This document shows positions 1 to 6,799 of a stretch of DNA of 17,351 nt, piece after piece (the first letter of the stretch is position 1; every line of letters starts with the position of its first letter). The translations under genes and the position numbers were made by a program. The notes beneath the pieces are model-generated. The model saw only the letters and a list, made by a program, of their open reading frames with translations, was not told where the DNA came from and made no database searches. Source of the stretch: DAOLOF01 sp964463605 (GTDB lineage: Bacteria; Patescibacteriota; Microgenomatia; UBA1400; PJMF01); NCBI GenBank assembly GCA_964463605.1, contig CAYXBZ010000016.1, forward strand, positions 1 to 17,351, in the 5' to 3' direction.

Positions 1-222
1 AAAATAATCTGAAACAAGAGTGTCGTTGACAATAAAATCTCCTGAAGATTTATAAATCCTCACTCTGGCAGTTGCCACTTTTCTTCTTCCAATTCCCTCA
101 ACATACTCACCATTTGGATACTTTAGAGTTTTAGCGGGCTTTGAAGATTCATTGCGATGATTATCTTTCTCAGATTTTTTAGCACGTTTAACAATATTGG
201 AGATCTGTGTTTTGTGTTGCAT
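1..222 (-). CDS. rpsI: 30S ribosomal protein S9 (partial, 3' end outside the window)
   Basis: S9 is a small-subunit head protein whose C-terminal tail reaches towards the P-site tRNA. Only the first 74 codons are in the window. Residues 35-47 (YPNGEYVEGIGRR) lead into the S9 signature GIGRRKVATARVRIY, followed by a match to the usual K-I-V-I-N-x-x-x-x-x-Y-F stretch. The start is the ATG at 222, 11 bases after the rplM stop; no other Met codon lies before the signature. This gives about 36 extra N-terminal residues rich in Lys, Ser and Asn, where E. coli S9 has only about 6. No Shine-Dalgarno is visible. The functional C-terminal tail cannot be examined here. The family call is firm; the exact start is less so. 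Confidence 0.93.
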   Translation of the reverse strand, partial: MQHKTQISNIVKRAKKSEKDNHRNESSKPAKTLKYPNGEYVEGIGRRKVATARVRIYKSSGDFIVNDTLVSDYF

Positions 223-233
223 AGATACTTAAA

Positions 234-668
234 TTACTTAGCTTCTCTTTTTAGTTCATTTTGATATGGATGCTGATCATTAGCAAAAACCTTCAGTCTG
301 TTCATTCGTAACTTCTGTTGCCTATTTTTGGGCAACATATTTCGTACAGCTTTCTGAATGATTCTCTCAGGAGATTTAGCTAGCATTTGATCAAAAGCTA
401 TTTCCTTGAGTCCGCCGGCAAATCCTGTGTGCCAGCGATAGATCTTATCTTCTTTTTTGTTACCTGTCACAGCCACTTTTGAGGCATTAATCACCACAAC
501 ATAATCACCACCATCAACATGCGGAGTATAGGTTGGTTTATTCTTCCCGATAAGCAACTCTGCTATCTCTGTGGCAACTCTTCCTAAAACTTTTCCCTCA
601 ACATCTACCAGGTGCCAATTTCTAAGCACATCAGCAGGTTTTTGCATAAATGTTTTGTGCTGTTTCAT
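234..668 (-). CDS. rplM: 50S ribosomal protein L13
   Basis: L13 is an early-assembly 23S rRNA-binding protein of the large subunit. The 144-residue product has the family's normal length. Visible hallmarks are WHLVDVEGKVLGRVAT (about 18-33), the GKNKPTYTPHVDGGDYVVVINA block (about 41-62), the HTGFAGGLK loop, and the AVRNMLPKNRQQKLRMNRLKVF segment near the end. The ATG overlaps the rplQ stop as ATGA, and a strong AAGGAG lies 8 bases upstream inside rplQ, so the two genes are probably translationally coupled. rpsI follows after 11 bases, the usual L13-S9 pairing. In many bacteria other genes separate rplQ from rplM; here they are adjacent. Confidence 0.98.
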   Translation of the reverse strand: MKQHKTFMQKPADVLRNWHLVDVEGKVLGRVATEIAELLIGKNKPTYTPHVDGGDYVVVINASKVAVTGNKKEDKIYRWHTGFAGGLKEIAFDQMLAKSPERIIQKAVRNMLPKNRQQKLRMNRLKVFANDQHPYQNELKREAK

Positions 669-1078
669 GATTTCTTCTCCTTACTTTCAACTTCTTTTCT
701 AGCAAAACCGTTTAAATTGGCTGGTTTTTTAATCAAAGACAATCGAGCCATAAGCGCATTATCACCTTTTCTTGATCCCACTATTTCCAGTGTAGTAAAG
801 CCAGACTTTCTATCATCATAAGCAGGAGCAATAACCTCGCACAAAGTGTTGACTACATCTCTTCTTCCAAAAAACTGATGTAATTTTCTTTTTGATTCAA
901 GTGTGTTCTCTTGTGCTAAAGGCAACAATTTATCAGCCCAGCGCTTAGCCTCTTTTGCTCTCGCCTTGGTTACCTCAATTTCACCATGTTCAAACAATCC
1001 CAAAAGCAAGCTTTTTAGCAACGCTTTGCGATTTTTTGAGTCACGGTTGAAGCTGTGAGTTTTGATTCTATGTCTCAT
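665..1078 (-). CDS. rplQ: 50S ribosomal protein L17
   Basis: L17 is a large-subunit protein near the peptide exit tunnel opening. The 137-residue sequence starts with the MRHR typical of the family and keeps the NRKALLKSLLLGLFEHGEIEVT helix, the KRWADKLLPLA helix, and the IAPAYDDRKSGFTT block with its later G-R-KGD turn. The tail after about residue 118 is short and charged. The usual KLGR(T/S)xxHR near residue 9 reads SFNRDSKNR here, a mild divergence. The start ATG at 1078 has a TAGGAG-like site upstream and lies 15 bases after the rpoA stop. The stop overlaps rplM by four bases (ATGA). Confidence 0.97.
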   Translation of the reverse strand: MRHRIKTHSFNRDSKNRKALLKSLLLGLFEHGEIEVTKARAKEAKRWADKLLPLAQENTLESKRKLHQFFGRRDVVNTLCEVIAPAYDDRKSGFTTLEIVGSRKGDNALMARLSLIKKPANLNGFARKEVESKEKKS

Positions 1079-1093
1079 AATTACTCCTATCTC

Positions 1094-2035
1094 TTATCCT
1101 TTGAGAACTACTCCTTTTTTTTCAAGGGCTGATTCAACAATGCTGGCACTTTTTGCACCGATATTTTTAATTTTTTCCACCTCTTCTCGTTGCGCTTTAG
1201 ATAGATCGGCTACAGTTTTATAACCGCCTTTGCGCAGAGCGTTAGCAATTCTAGTGGGTAAATCTAATTCTTCAACAGTTAAGCGTAAAACCTCTGCTTC
1301 TTCAGGCGAAATATCTTCTGGTTCCTCGACTTCTTGAATCACTGTTGGTTCAAACACTTGTTTAAATTGACGCTCCAGAATTCTAGCGGCTTGTTCAACA
1401 GCTTCCATTGGAGTTAGGGAACCGTCAGTTTTAACATCCAACAACAATTTGTCGTAATCAGTTCTTCTTCCAACTCTGGTTGACTCAACCTTATATGACA
1501 CAGTTAAGACTGGGGAGAAGGTGGCATCAATCATCAACTCACCAATTTCTTTGTCATCAATTTGGTCACCAACTTGATATCCTATACCTGAATCAATTTT
1601 AAGTTCCATTGATAATTCAGTTTTTTTTGTGATTGAAGCAATATGTTGCTTAGGATTAATAACCTCAAATCCTGCTTCACATTTTATGTCAGCCGCTGTC
1701 ACTTCACCCGGACCTTTAGCATCGATTCTAGCTACTCCCGCTGGATTGCCATCAGCTCTAATTCTAACCTGCTTGAGATTTAGTAAAATCTCAACTATAT
1801 CCTCTTTAACTCCCTCGATTGTTGAAAACTGATGATCTACTGATTCAATTTGCACTGAGGTCAGTGCCGATCCAACCAATGAACTTAGTAGCACTCTTCT
1901 CATTGCATTTCCGAGAGTATGACCGTATCCATTCTCAAGAGGCTTAATAGTTAATAACGAATGATTGGCTGATTTTTTTTCTTCCTCAACCACAAAAGAA
2001 GGATTCAGATATGGATGTTTAAATGCCTGAGTCAT
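1094..2035 (-). CDS. rpoA: DNA-directed RNA polymerase subunit alpha
   Basis: The alpha subunit dimerises to scaffold RNA polymerase, and its C-terminal domain touches promoter UP elements and activators. I place the start at the ATG at 2035 (313 aa), because AAGGAG lies 8 bases upstream; a longer frame starting at a GTG at 2068 would add 11 residues encoded by the Shine-Dalgarno region itself. The N-terminal domain shows ENGYGHTLGNAMRRVLLSS (about 34-52) with the conserved arginine pair. The insert domain and NTD run to about 225. The C-terminal domain (about 250-313) has LDLPTRIANALRKGG, which keeps the Arg and Asn equivalent to E. coli R265 and N268, and NIGAKSASIV, which keeps the helix-hairpin-helix Gly/Lys. 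A full-length functional alpha is expected. Confidence 0.98.
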   Translation of the reverse strand: MTQAFKHPYLNPSFVVEEEKKSANHSLLTIKPLENGYGHTLGNAMRRVLLSSLVGSALTSVQIESVDHQFSTIEGVKEDIVEILLNLKQVRIRADGNPAGVARIDAKGPGEVTAADIKCEAGFEVINPKQHIASITKKTELSMELKIDSGIGYQVGDQIDDKEIGELMIDATFSPVLTVSYKVESTRVGRRTDYDKLLLDVKTDGSLTPMEAVEQAARILERQFKQVFEPTVIQEVEEPEDISPEEAEVLRLTVEELDLPTRIANALRKGGYKTVADLSKAQREEVEKIKNIGAKSASIVESALEKKGVVLKG

Positions 2036-2043
2036 AATTTTTT

Positions 2044-2063
2044 CTCCTTGTTTCTCCTCCTTT
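2044..2063 (-). promoter_or_regulatory. Tandem Shine-Dalgarno sites deciding the rpoA start
   Basis: Read on the minus strand, AAAGGAGGAG (2054-2063) is followed by AAGGAG (2044-2049). The second lies 8 bases before the ATG at 2035, an ideal distance, and is the reason for rejecting the GTG at 2068. The first is too far from that ATG to be its main site; it may act as a standby ribosome-binding site. Confidence 0.75.
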
Positions 2064-2136
2064 ATCACTTAATAAAGATTTAAAGTTTAAAATGATAAAG
2101 AATCCGTGTTCTGGATAAGTAATTAATAAATTATTA

Positions 2137-2745
2137 TTATCGACTGTAATACTCTACAATTAGCTGCTCATCAATCTTTTCTGAAATTTGATCTCTCTCA
2201 GGCATAGCCAATACTTTTCCAACGTTATGTTTTCTCTCCAACCAATCAGGAACATCATAACCATCTTCTTCCATCATTTGAGACACAGCTGGAATATTGG
2301 TTGCTTTCTTTTTAAGATTGATCACATCATTCCTCTCAACCAGATATGAGGGAATATTCATCTTTTTATTATTGACCATCACGTGATTATGACTCACCAA
2401 TTGTCTAGCCAAAGCTCTTGTTGGAGCCCAACCTAATCTGTACACCACGTTATCAAGTCTTCTTTCTAAATTAATCAATAGTGCCTGACCAGACCCAAGA
2501 GGACTTTTCTCAGCCAACAGATAAAGTTTCTTAAGCTGTTTTTCAAGAATTCCATAAATATACTTAACTCTCTGTTTAGCTTGAAGTTGAGTCCCGTATT
2601 CAGACATACGTCTAGTTCGCTTATGTCCATGTTGCCCAGGCTTAACATTAATTCTTTTAGCTGTCTTTAGTGCATTAGTTTTTAATCCAAGGTCTTCGCC
2701 AATGCGCCTTTGTAGTCTTTGTTTTGGTCCAGTGTATCTAGCCAT
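2137..2745 (-). CDS. rpsD: 30S ribosomal protein S4
   Basis: S4 is a primary 16S rRNA binder that nucleates assembly of the small-subunit body and helps form the mRNA entry site. The 202 residues match the family length. The N-terminal half has MARYTGPKQRLQRR and KPGQHG; the S4 RNA-binding domain follows at about 93-155 (LERRLDNVVYRLGWAPTRALARQLVSH, then HVMVNNKKMNIPSY). The zinc-binding cysteines of the C+ form are missing and the protein has no cysteine at all, so it is of the zinc-free form. The ATG follows the rpsK stop by 11 bases, with TAAGGA overlapping that stop. In several bacteria S4 autoregulates this operon; no such structure was identified. A 101-base AT-rich gap separates it from rpoA. 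Confidence 0.98.
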   Translation of the reverse strand: MARYTGPKQRLQRRIGEDLGLKTNALKTAKRINVKPGQHGHKRTRRMSEYGTQLQAKQRVKYIYGILEKQLKKLYLLAEKSPLGSGQALLINLERRLDNVVYRLGWAPTRALARQLVSHNHVMVNNKKMNIPSYLVERNDVINLKKKATNIPAVSQMMEEDGYDVPDWLERKHNVGKVLAMPERDQISEKIDEQLIVEYYSR

Positions 2746-2756
2746 AGTTATGTTCC

Positions 2757-3137
2757 TTAATTTCTTTGTTTTCTTGGTCTTGTTCCATTATGAGGAACAG
2801 GAGTCATGTCTGCTATTAGCGTTATCTCAACTCCTTTAGAACGGAGCATCCTTAGCGCAGCCTCCCTTCCCGGTCCTGGTCCCTTAATGTAAACTTCAGC
2901 CTGCTTCATTCCCAGCTCAAGGGCTTTGTTAATTGCATTTTCTGCCGCTATATTGGCGGCAAACGATGTTGATTTTCTTGATCCTTTAAATCCTGAGCTA
3001 CCGGTTGAAGACCAAGCAACCACATCTCCTTTGCTATCAGTCACATTGATTAAGGTGTTATTGAATGTAGCGGTGACATAAATTCTCACGCTGGTCACTA
3101 CTTTAGATGATCTCTTTTTTTTACTGTAGTTTGCCAT
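2757..3137 (-). CDS. rpsK: 30S ribosomal protein S11
   Basis: S11 sits on the small-subunit platform next to the E-site mRNA. The 126-residue sequence has TATFNNTLINVTDSKGDVVAWSS (about 23-45), GFKGSRKSTSFAA, the YIKGPGPGREAALRML block, and the DMTPVPHNGTRP motif near the C-terminus. The Asn-Gly in PHNG is the site known to become isoaspartate in E. coli S11. The usual Cys after HNG is Thr here, and the protein ends KQRN rather than the common RRV; both look like lineage drift. It follows rpsM by 41 bases and precedes rpsD by 11. Confidence 0.98.
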   Translation of the reverse strand: MANYSKKKRSSKVVTSVRIYVTATFNNTLINVTDSKGDVVAWSSTGSSGFKGSRKSTSFAANIAAENAINKALELGMKQAEVYIKGPGPGREAALRMLRSKGVEITLIADMTPVPHNGTRPRKQRN

Positions 3138-3178
3138 GAATCGTTGTTTCTATTTAGTTTAATACTGATAATTTTTAG

Positions 3179-3589
3179 TTATTTAGCGGTTTCTGATTTT
3201 GCTGCTTCCAACTTGGTTGCCATTTCTTTTGAAAGTGCTCCCACAGTTTTGCGCTTACCTTTTCTAGTTCTAGCATTTACTCGAGTTCTTTGGCCTCTCA
3301 CTGGCAATCCCATCATATGTCTAATTCCTCGATATGCTTTTATTCTTTTTAAGCGATTGATGTTGTCATTTATTTGCTGACGCAAATCACCTTCAGTCAA
3401 AGTTTTATCAAGCGACTTTTGCAATAAATTTATTTCTTGTCCATCCAGCTCACTTGCTCTTTTGTTGGAATCGATTTTTGCTTGCTTTACCAATTTCTTA
3501 GCAGTCGATAAACCAATGCCATAAACGTATGCTAAAGCATATGGCACTTTCTTATCTCCTGGAATGTCTACTCCTGCTACTCTTGGCAT
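3179..3589 (-). CDS. rpsM: 30S ribosomal protein S13
   Basis: S13 is a small-subunit head protein that forms bridges to the large subunit and contacts tRNA through its C-terminal tail. The 136-residue product starts MPRVAGVDIPGDKKVPYALAYVYGIG, keeping the family's helix-two-turns-helix start. Residues about 82-112 carry the typical RIKAYRGIRHMMGLPVRGQRTR followed by NARTRKGKRKTVG. The C-terminal tail after about 120 (Lys/Ala/Glu/Thr) is slightly longer than in E. coli (118 aa). The start lies 3 bases past the rpmJ stop, with a weak AAGG overlapping that stop, so coupling to rpmJ is likely. Confidence 0.98.
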   Translation of the reverse strand: MPRVAGVDIPGDKKVPYALAYVYGIGLSTAKKLVKQAKIDSNKRASELDGQEINLLQKSLDKTLTEGDLRQQINDNINRLKRIKAYRGIRHMMGLPVRGQRTRVNARTRKGKRKTVGALSKEMATKLEAAKSETAK

Positions 3590-3592
3590 AGA

Positions 3593-3706
3593 TTAACCTT
3601 GTCTTTGTTTGTGTTTGGGATTGTCACAGATAACTCTAATGACACCCTTTCTTTTAATAATTTTACATTTGGGACATCTTTTTCCCACTGATGTGTTTAC
3701 TTTCAT
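3593..3706 (-). CDS. rpmJ: 50S ribosomal protein L36
   Basis: This is a 37-residue zinc-ribbon protein of the large subunit. The sequence MKVNTSVGKRCPKCKIIKRK followed by GVIRVICDNPKHKQRQG shows the C-x2-C ... C-x4-H zinc set of the zinc-binding (C+) form. The frame stays open upstream into infA, but the ATG at 3706 is chosen: it gives the exact family length, and AAGGAG lies 5 bases before it. It sits between infA (64-base gap) and rpsM (3-base gap), the canonical place. Keeping a zinc-binding L36 while S4 and S14 are zinc-free is worth noting. The gene is easily missed because of its size. Confidence 0.96.
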   Translation of the reverse strand: MKVNTSVGKRCPKCKIIKRKGVIRVICDNPKHKQRQG

Positions 3707-3770
3707 ACTTTCTCCTTGATAAGGGATCTGAACTATCTTAAAGTTATTCTCATCAGAGAACCCTCGAACT

Positions 3771-4106
3771 TTACAAATCCTTTTTAATTTCTTTTTTTGT
3801 TGATCTATAGGTAATCTTACACTTCCCCAAATCATACTTAGAGACATATGCCTTTACTAAATCTCCAGGCATAACTCTAATTCTGTAAAGTCTCATCTTC
3901 CCTGATAAAGTACCAAGAAGTTCTTTTCCCACTAAGCCTTCAACTTCGCTATCAGTCACCTTAATCTTAAACATAGTGTTGGGTAGACACTGTTCCACCT
4001 CTCCATATATATCGAACCTATCTTGTTGTACAACTACAGAATCCGGCTTAATTGTTGCTTGCCTTTTTTCTTTAGCAGATCGTTTATGCTGTTGTACTTT
4101 ACCCAT
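3771..4106 (-). CDS. infA: Translation initiation factor IF-1 (extended)
   Basis: IF-1 is an S1-like OB-fold protein that occupies the ribosomal A site during initiation. The core is clear: GEVEQCLPNTMFKIKV (about 35-50), then SGKMRLYRIRVMPGD (68-82) and YDLGKCKITYRS (91-102). At 111 residues it is much longer than the usual 72. About 30 lysine/glutamine-rich residues precede the core, the loop between NTMFKI and SGKMR is about 7 residues longer than in E. coli (an acidic and Gly/Leu segment, VTDSEVEGLVGKELLGTL), and a short KKEIKKDL tail follows. The start ATG at 4106 has AAGGA about 8 bases upstream, and there is no later Met or GTG before the core, so the extension is probably real. A promoter candidate precedes the gene. 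Confidence 0.95.
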   Translation of the reverse strand: MGKVQQHKRSAKEKRQATIKPDSVVVQQDRFDIYGEVEQCLPNTMFKIKVTDSEVEGLVGKELLGTLSGKMRLYRIRVMPGDLVKAYVSKYDLGKCKITYRSTKKEIKKDL

Positions 4107-4182
4107 TATAAGTGTCCTTTTTATTGCTTGTTTAAGAATGAACTATTAAAGATCAGCCTATATAGCCCGAACAGAATCACTG

Positions 4183-4211
4183 ATTATACCAAAATACCAG
4201 GGTTTTGCAAA
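4183..4211 (-). promoter_or_regulatory. Candidate sigma70-type promoter for infA and the alpha-operon genes
   Basis: On the minus strand a perfect TATAAT (4183-4188) is preceded by TGG, giving an extended -10 (TGnTATAAT). A partial -35, TTTGCA (4206-4211, 4 of 6), lies 17 bases upstream. Transcription would begin near 4176 and give an untranslated leader of about 70 bases before infA. It lies in the 145-base gap after adk, where map would sit in many bacteria. Match by eye only; no expression data. Confidence 0.5.
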
Positions 4212-4251
4212 GATTTTCTTCATGCAAAATTGGGTACTATCGTTAACCTAA

Positions 4252-4815
4252 CTAATGCTTGTTGTTAACGTATTGATCAGCCACATTTAATTTTTCGAGT
4301 GCTTCTTGGAATACTCCTTCAACTGACTGCTCTCCATTTACCTTGATAAGCTGCCCCTTTTTCTCGTAGTAATCAAGAACTTCAGCCGTCACTTCATGAA
4401 ATAACTGGATGCGTTTTCTAATAGCTTGTAAGGTTTCATCTTGGCGATCTTCAACTCTGCCGGAAATTCTCCACAAAGCTTCTTTATCTGATACATCGAT
4501 TAAAATAACCTTTTCTGTTCCATCGGTAAAAGCCTCAGCTTGCGCGACAGTTCTGGGGAAACCATCGATAATAAAACCTGTTTTATACTCAGGCTTATTT
4601 AAATACTCCATCACAATCTCAATTGTTTTATCATCTGGCACCAATACTCCTGCATTAAGCGTTTCCTTCAACCATCTACCTAAAGCACTTTTGCTTTTTG
4701 CCATTTGACGAAAGATATGTCCTGACGAAAGATAGGGAATTCCTAACTTTGCAGAAAGCATTTTACCTTGGGTGGACTTACCAGCACCCTGAACACCTAT
4801 TAATACTATTTTCAT
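4252..4815 (-). CDS. adk: Adenylate kinase, short form lacking the LID domain
   Basis: This is a cytoplasmic nucleoside monophosphate kinase (ATP + AMP to 2 ADP) that balances adenylates. The P-loop is GVQGAGKST (7-15), the NMP-binding segment SSGHIFRQM (30-38), and the core motif FIIDGFPRT (81-89). Typical adenylate kinases have about 35 residues of LID between the Arg-rich GR (119-120 here) and the R-x-D-D block; here VEDRQDETLQAIRKRI follows directly, so the LID is absent and the protein is 187 rather than about 214 residues. The usual TGD(M/L) reads SGHI, so Asp is His. These features leave open UMP/CMP specificity, but the secY-adk position favours adenylate kinase. The ATG has no clear Shine-Dalgarno. 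A 176-base gap separates it from secY. Confidence 0.9.
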   Translation of the reverse strand: MKIVLIGVQGAGKSTQGKMLSAKLGIPYLSSGHIFRQMAKSKSALGRWLKETLNAGVLVPDDKTIEIVMEYLNKPEYKTGFIIDGFPRTVAQAEAFTDGTEKVILIDVSDKEALWRISGRVEDRQDETLQAIRKRIQLFHEVTAEVLDYYEKKGQLIKVNGEQSVEGVFQEALEKLNVADQYVNNKH

Positions 4816-4864
4816 TATTTTAAGTTAATTATTATTTGCCAATAAATTAAGTTAAGATCTTCGA

Positions 4865-4931
4865 TTACACAACAAAAAATATAATCTATACCAATTGGGT
4901 CTTTTATTCAAGAGAAAAACAGATTGTGTAA
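4865..4931. repeat. 8-bp inverted repeat flanking the adk promoter candidate
   Basis: TTACACAA (4865-4872) and TTGTGTAA (4924-4931) are exact inverted copies 51 bases apart in the secY-adk gap. They bracket the -35 and -10 candidates. The pair could be a dispersed operator or a long-range RNA pairing, or a coincidence in AT-rich DNA. Confidence 0.3.
4883..4911 (-). promoter_or_regulatory. Weak candidate promoter for adk
   Basis: On the minus strand TTGAAT (4906-4911) and TAGATT (4883-4888) are 17 bases apart, each matching 4 of 6 consensus bases. The position, in the 176-base gap before adk, is sensible, but AT-rich spacers often give such matches. Confidence 0.3.
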
Positions 4932-4991
4932 GGTGCTCAATCAACAACTGAAATCACGACGTTGTTGCAATTTATTTTCCTAGCATCTAGC

Positions 4992-6290
4992 TCAGGAATA
5001 TTTTTCGTAATCTTGTCCTACCAATTGACCCTCAGCTTGTTTGGCTGTTTCAAGAATAACAGACACCACAATCAAGACACTAGTTCCTCCTATGGCTAAC
5101 GATTGAATCTGAGTTACTGCTTGTGCAACTGACGGTAAAAGAGCTACAAATCCAAGAAATAAAGCTCCAGCAAACGTAATTCTTGTAACAACAAATTCTA
5201 AAAATTCTTTCGTGGCTTTGCCCGGCCTAATTCCTGGAATAAAAGCACCTGATTTTTTTAGCTCTTCAGAAATATCTTCTGCATTAAAGAAAATCAAAGC
5301 TGAGAAATAAGTAAAAATAAACACCAAGAAGAAATATGAAACCATGTAAAATACTGAGGATTGATCAAACCATATAACCATCTTTTCTCCAATTGAAACC
5401 CAAAATTCATTGGATAGTGAGATCAAGATTCTTCCAAGAAAAGATGGAACTAACATCAGCGATAAAGCAAAAATTATTGGCATTACTCCAGCCACATTTA
5501 CTCTGACAGGCAAATGAGTTTTTTGACCTCCCAAGACTTTACCGCCCCTAATTCTCTTTGCATATTCAACCGTGACTTTGCGAACAGCCTCGTTCATGAA
5601 AACAACAAATCCAATTACTGCCAAGAAAACAATCAAAAATGCTAACAATGTTGTTACTTGTCCTATTCTAAATAAGAAAGTAGTTTGAGCTAAAGCAGAA
5701 GGAAGCTGGCTGATGATTCCAGCAAACATTATCATTGAGATGCCATTTCCCAGTCCGTACTCACTAATTAATTCTCCCAACCACATTGCTACCATAGCTC
5801 CAGCTACTAAACTCGAGATTGCGGCTACCAACGACAAAGCATCTGCTGCATAGAGCAACTCTTGTGAGCGCAATAAGGCAATAACCGACACGCTTTGAAC
5901 GATAGCCAAAGGAACAGCTATCATTCGGGTGTATTGATTGACCTTCATCTGTCCAGATTCTCCTTCCTTTTGCAACTCTTTTATTGAAGGAATGACCATT
6001 CCTGCCAGTTGCATAATAATTGAAGAAGTAATATAGGGATTAATTCCTACCGCAGCGATTGAAAATCTGATTAAGGTTCCACCAGAAAAAATATTTAGCA
6101 AGCTAAGAAAATCGCTGCCTTCAAAGATCGACTGGATTTTTCCAACATCAGCTACCGATACGGGGATACTTGCCAGCACTCGAAAAACCAATACTATAAG
6201 TGCGGTGAAGATGATTTTTTTTCTAAGATCTGTGTTAGAAAAAATTTTTTGGGTTGTATCTTTGATTTTACTAATCACAGAATGGGACAA
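4992..6290 (-). CDS. secY: Preprotein translocase subunit SecY
   Basis: SecY is the channel subunit of the SecYEG translocon in the cytoplasmic membrane. The 432 residues contain ten hydrophobic segments at roughly 25-44, 74-98, 121-140, 151-171, 181-200, 210-232, 264-286, 313-335, 369-389 and 397-415. The plug region (FSGGTLIRFSIAAVGINPYI, 68-87), EYGLGNGISMIMFAGI (177-192), LPVRVNVAGVMPIIFA (260-275) and the cytoplasmic loop IPGIRPGK (351-358), with the Arg equivalent to E. coli R357, are all present. No ATG is available before residue 93; the start is TTG at 6290, or GTG four codons later, with no visible Shine-Dalgarno and a TGA nine codons upstream. It follows rplO by 56 bases. Confidence 0.97.
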   Translation of the reverse strand: MSHSVISKIKDTTQKIFSNTDLRKKIIFTALIVLVFRVLASIPVSVADVGKIQSIFEGSDFLSLLNIFSGGTLIRFSIAAVGINPYITSSIIMQLAGMVIPSIKELQKEGESGQMKVNQYTRMIAVPLAIVQSVSVIALLRSQELLYAADALSLVAAISSLVAGAMVAMWLGELISEYGLGNGISMIMFAGIISQLPSALAQTTFLFRIGQVTTLLAFLIVFLAVIGFVVFMNEAVRKVTVEYAKRIRGGKVLGGQKTHLPVRVNVAGVMPIIFALSLMLVPSFLGRILISLSNEFWVSIGEKMVIWFDQSSVFYMVSYFFLVFIFTYFSALIFFNAEDISEELKKSGAFIPGIRPGKATKEFLEFVVTRITFAGALFLGFVALLPSVAQAVTQIQSLAIGGTSVLIVVSVILETAKQAEGQLVGQDYEKYS

Positions 6291-6346
6291 GCTATTACTA
6301 AGTATAAATAATCAAAAAGTTTGCTAAATTAACCAAGACACAATCG

Positions 6347-6799
6347 CTAGGCAGCTGGAGTTTGCTCGATACTGCCTCCCAAGCGTTCAATCTCGGCTGC
6401 CGCGCCCTTACTCACTCCAATATCTTTAACTGTAATCTTTTTCTTCAGTTTTCCTCGTTTAATTATTTTAGCCTTTTTGAAAGCCTGATCGATGATTCGA
6501 TTAGCCTTAAGAGTTTCTAAACTAATAACGTCAAAATCAAAATTATTAATGTGATTGAAGGTAATTTCGGCAACAGGCCTCACTTGTTTGAAACGACCTT
6601 TACCTCTGAGCATTGGAACTCTTTTAATCAATGGCAATTGACCACCTTCAAACCAAAGAGGAATCTTGGCTCCCACTCTTGATCTCTGGCCTTTTTGCCC
6701 TCGATTGGTGGTATGACCTCCTTTACCAGAGCCATAACCACGACCCAATCGTTTACTTTTTTTATCGGTAGTTTTTTCTAAAGTCTTGAGAATATTCAT
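6347..6799 (-). CDS. rplO: 50S ribosomal protein L15
   Basis: L15 is a late-assembly large-subunit protein with an extended N-terminal arm threaded into 23S rRNA. The 150-residue sequence has the Gly/Arg-rich arm KRLGRGYGSGKGGHTTNRGQ (about 16-35) followed by KGQRSRVGAKIPLWFEGGQLPL, then the VRPVAEITFNHINNFD region and a globular C-terminal half ending in KGAAAEIERLGGSIEQ. Length is normal. The start ATG at 6799 has AAGGA about 9 bases upstream. It lies only 21 bases after rpsE, with no room for rpmD (L30), which normally sits between them. Confidence 0.98.
   Translation of the reverse strand: MNILKTLEKTTDKKSKRLGRGYGSGKGGHTTNRGQKGQRSRVGAKIPLWFEGGQLPLIKRVPMLRGKGRFKQVRPVAEITFNHINNFDFDVISLETLKANRIIDQAFKKAKIIKRGKLKKKITVKDIGVSKGAAAEIERLGGSIEQTPAA

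Noticed and set aside
2036..2068. GTG start at 2068 adding 11 residues to RpoA
   Set aside because: Those residues are encoded by the Shine-Dalgarno region, and the ATG at 2035 has AAGGAG at 8 bases and matches the family N-terminus.
3593..3847. An 84-residue version of L36 starting inside infA
   Set aside because: The first 47 residues have no similarity to L36, while an ATG at 3706 with a good AAGGAG gives the exact 37-residue family protein.
4203..4229. TTTTGCA/TGCAAAA stem just after adk as a terminator
   Set aside because: Seven weak pairs, a 13-base loop and no U-tract in the minus direction (CCC follows). It also overlaps the -35 region of the infA promoter candidate.
4942..4967. CAACAAC/GTTGTTG stem after secY as an intrinsic terminator
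   Set aside because: Only seven pairs with a 12-base loop, and no U-tract directly after it; kept only as a possible structure.
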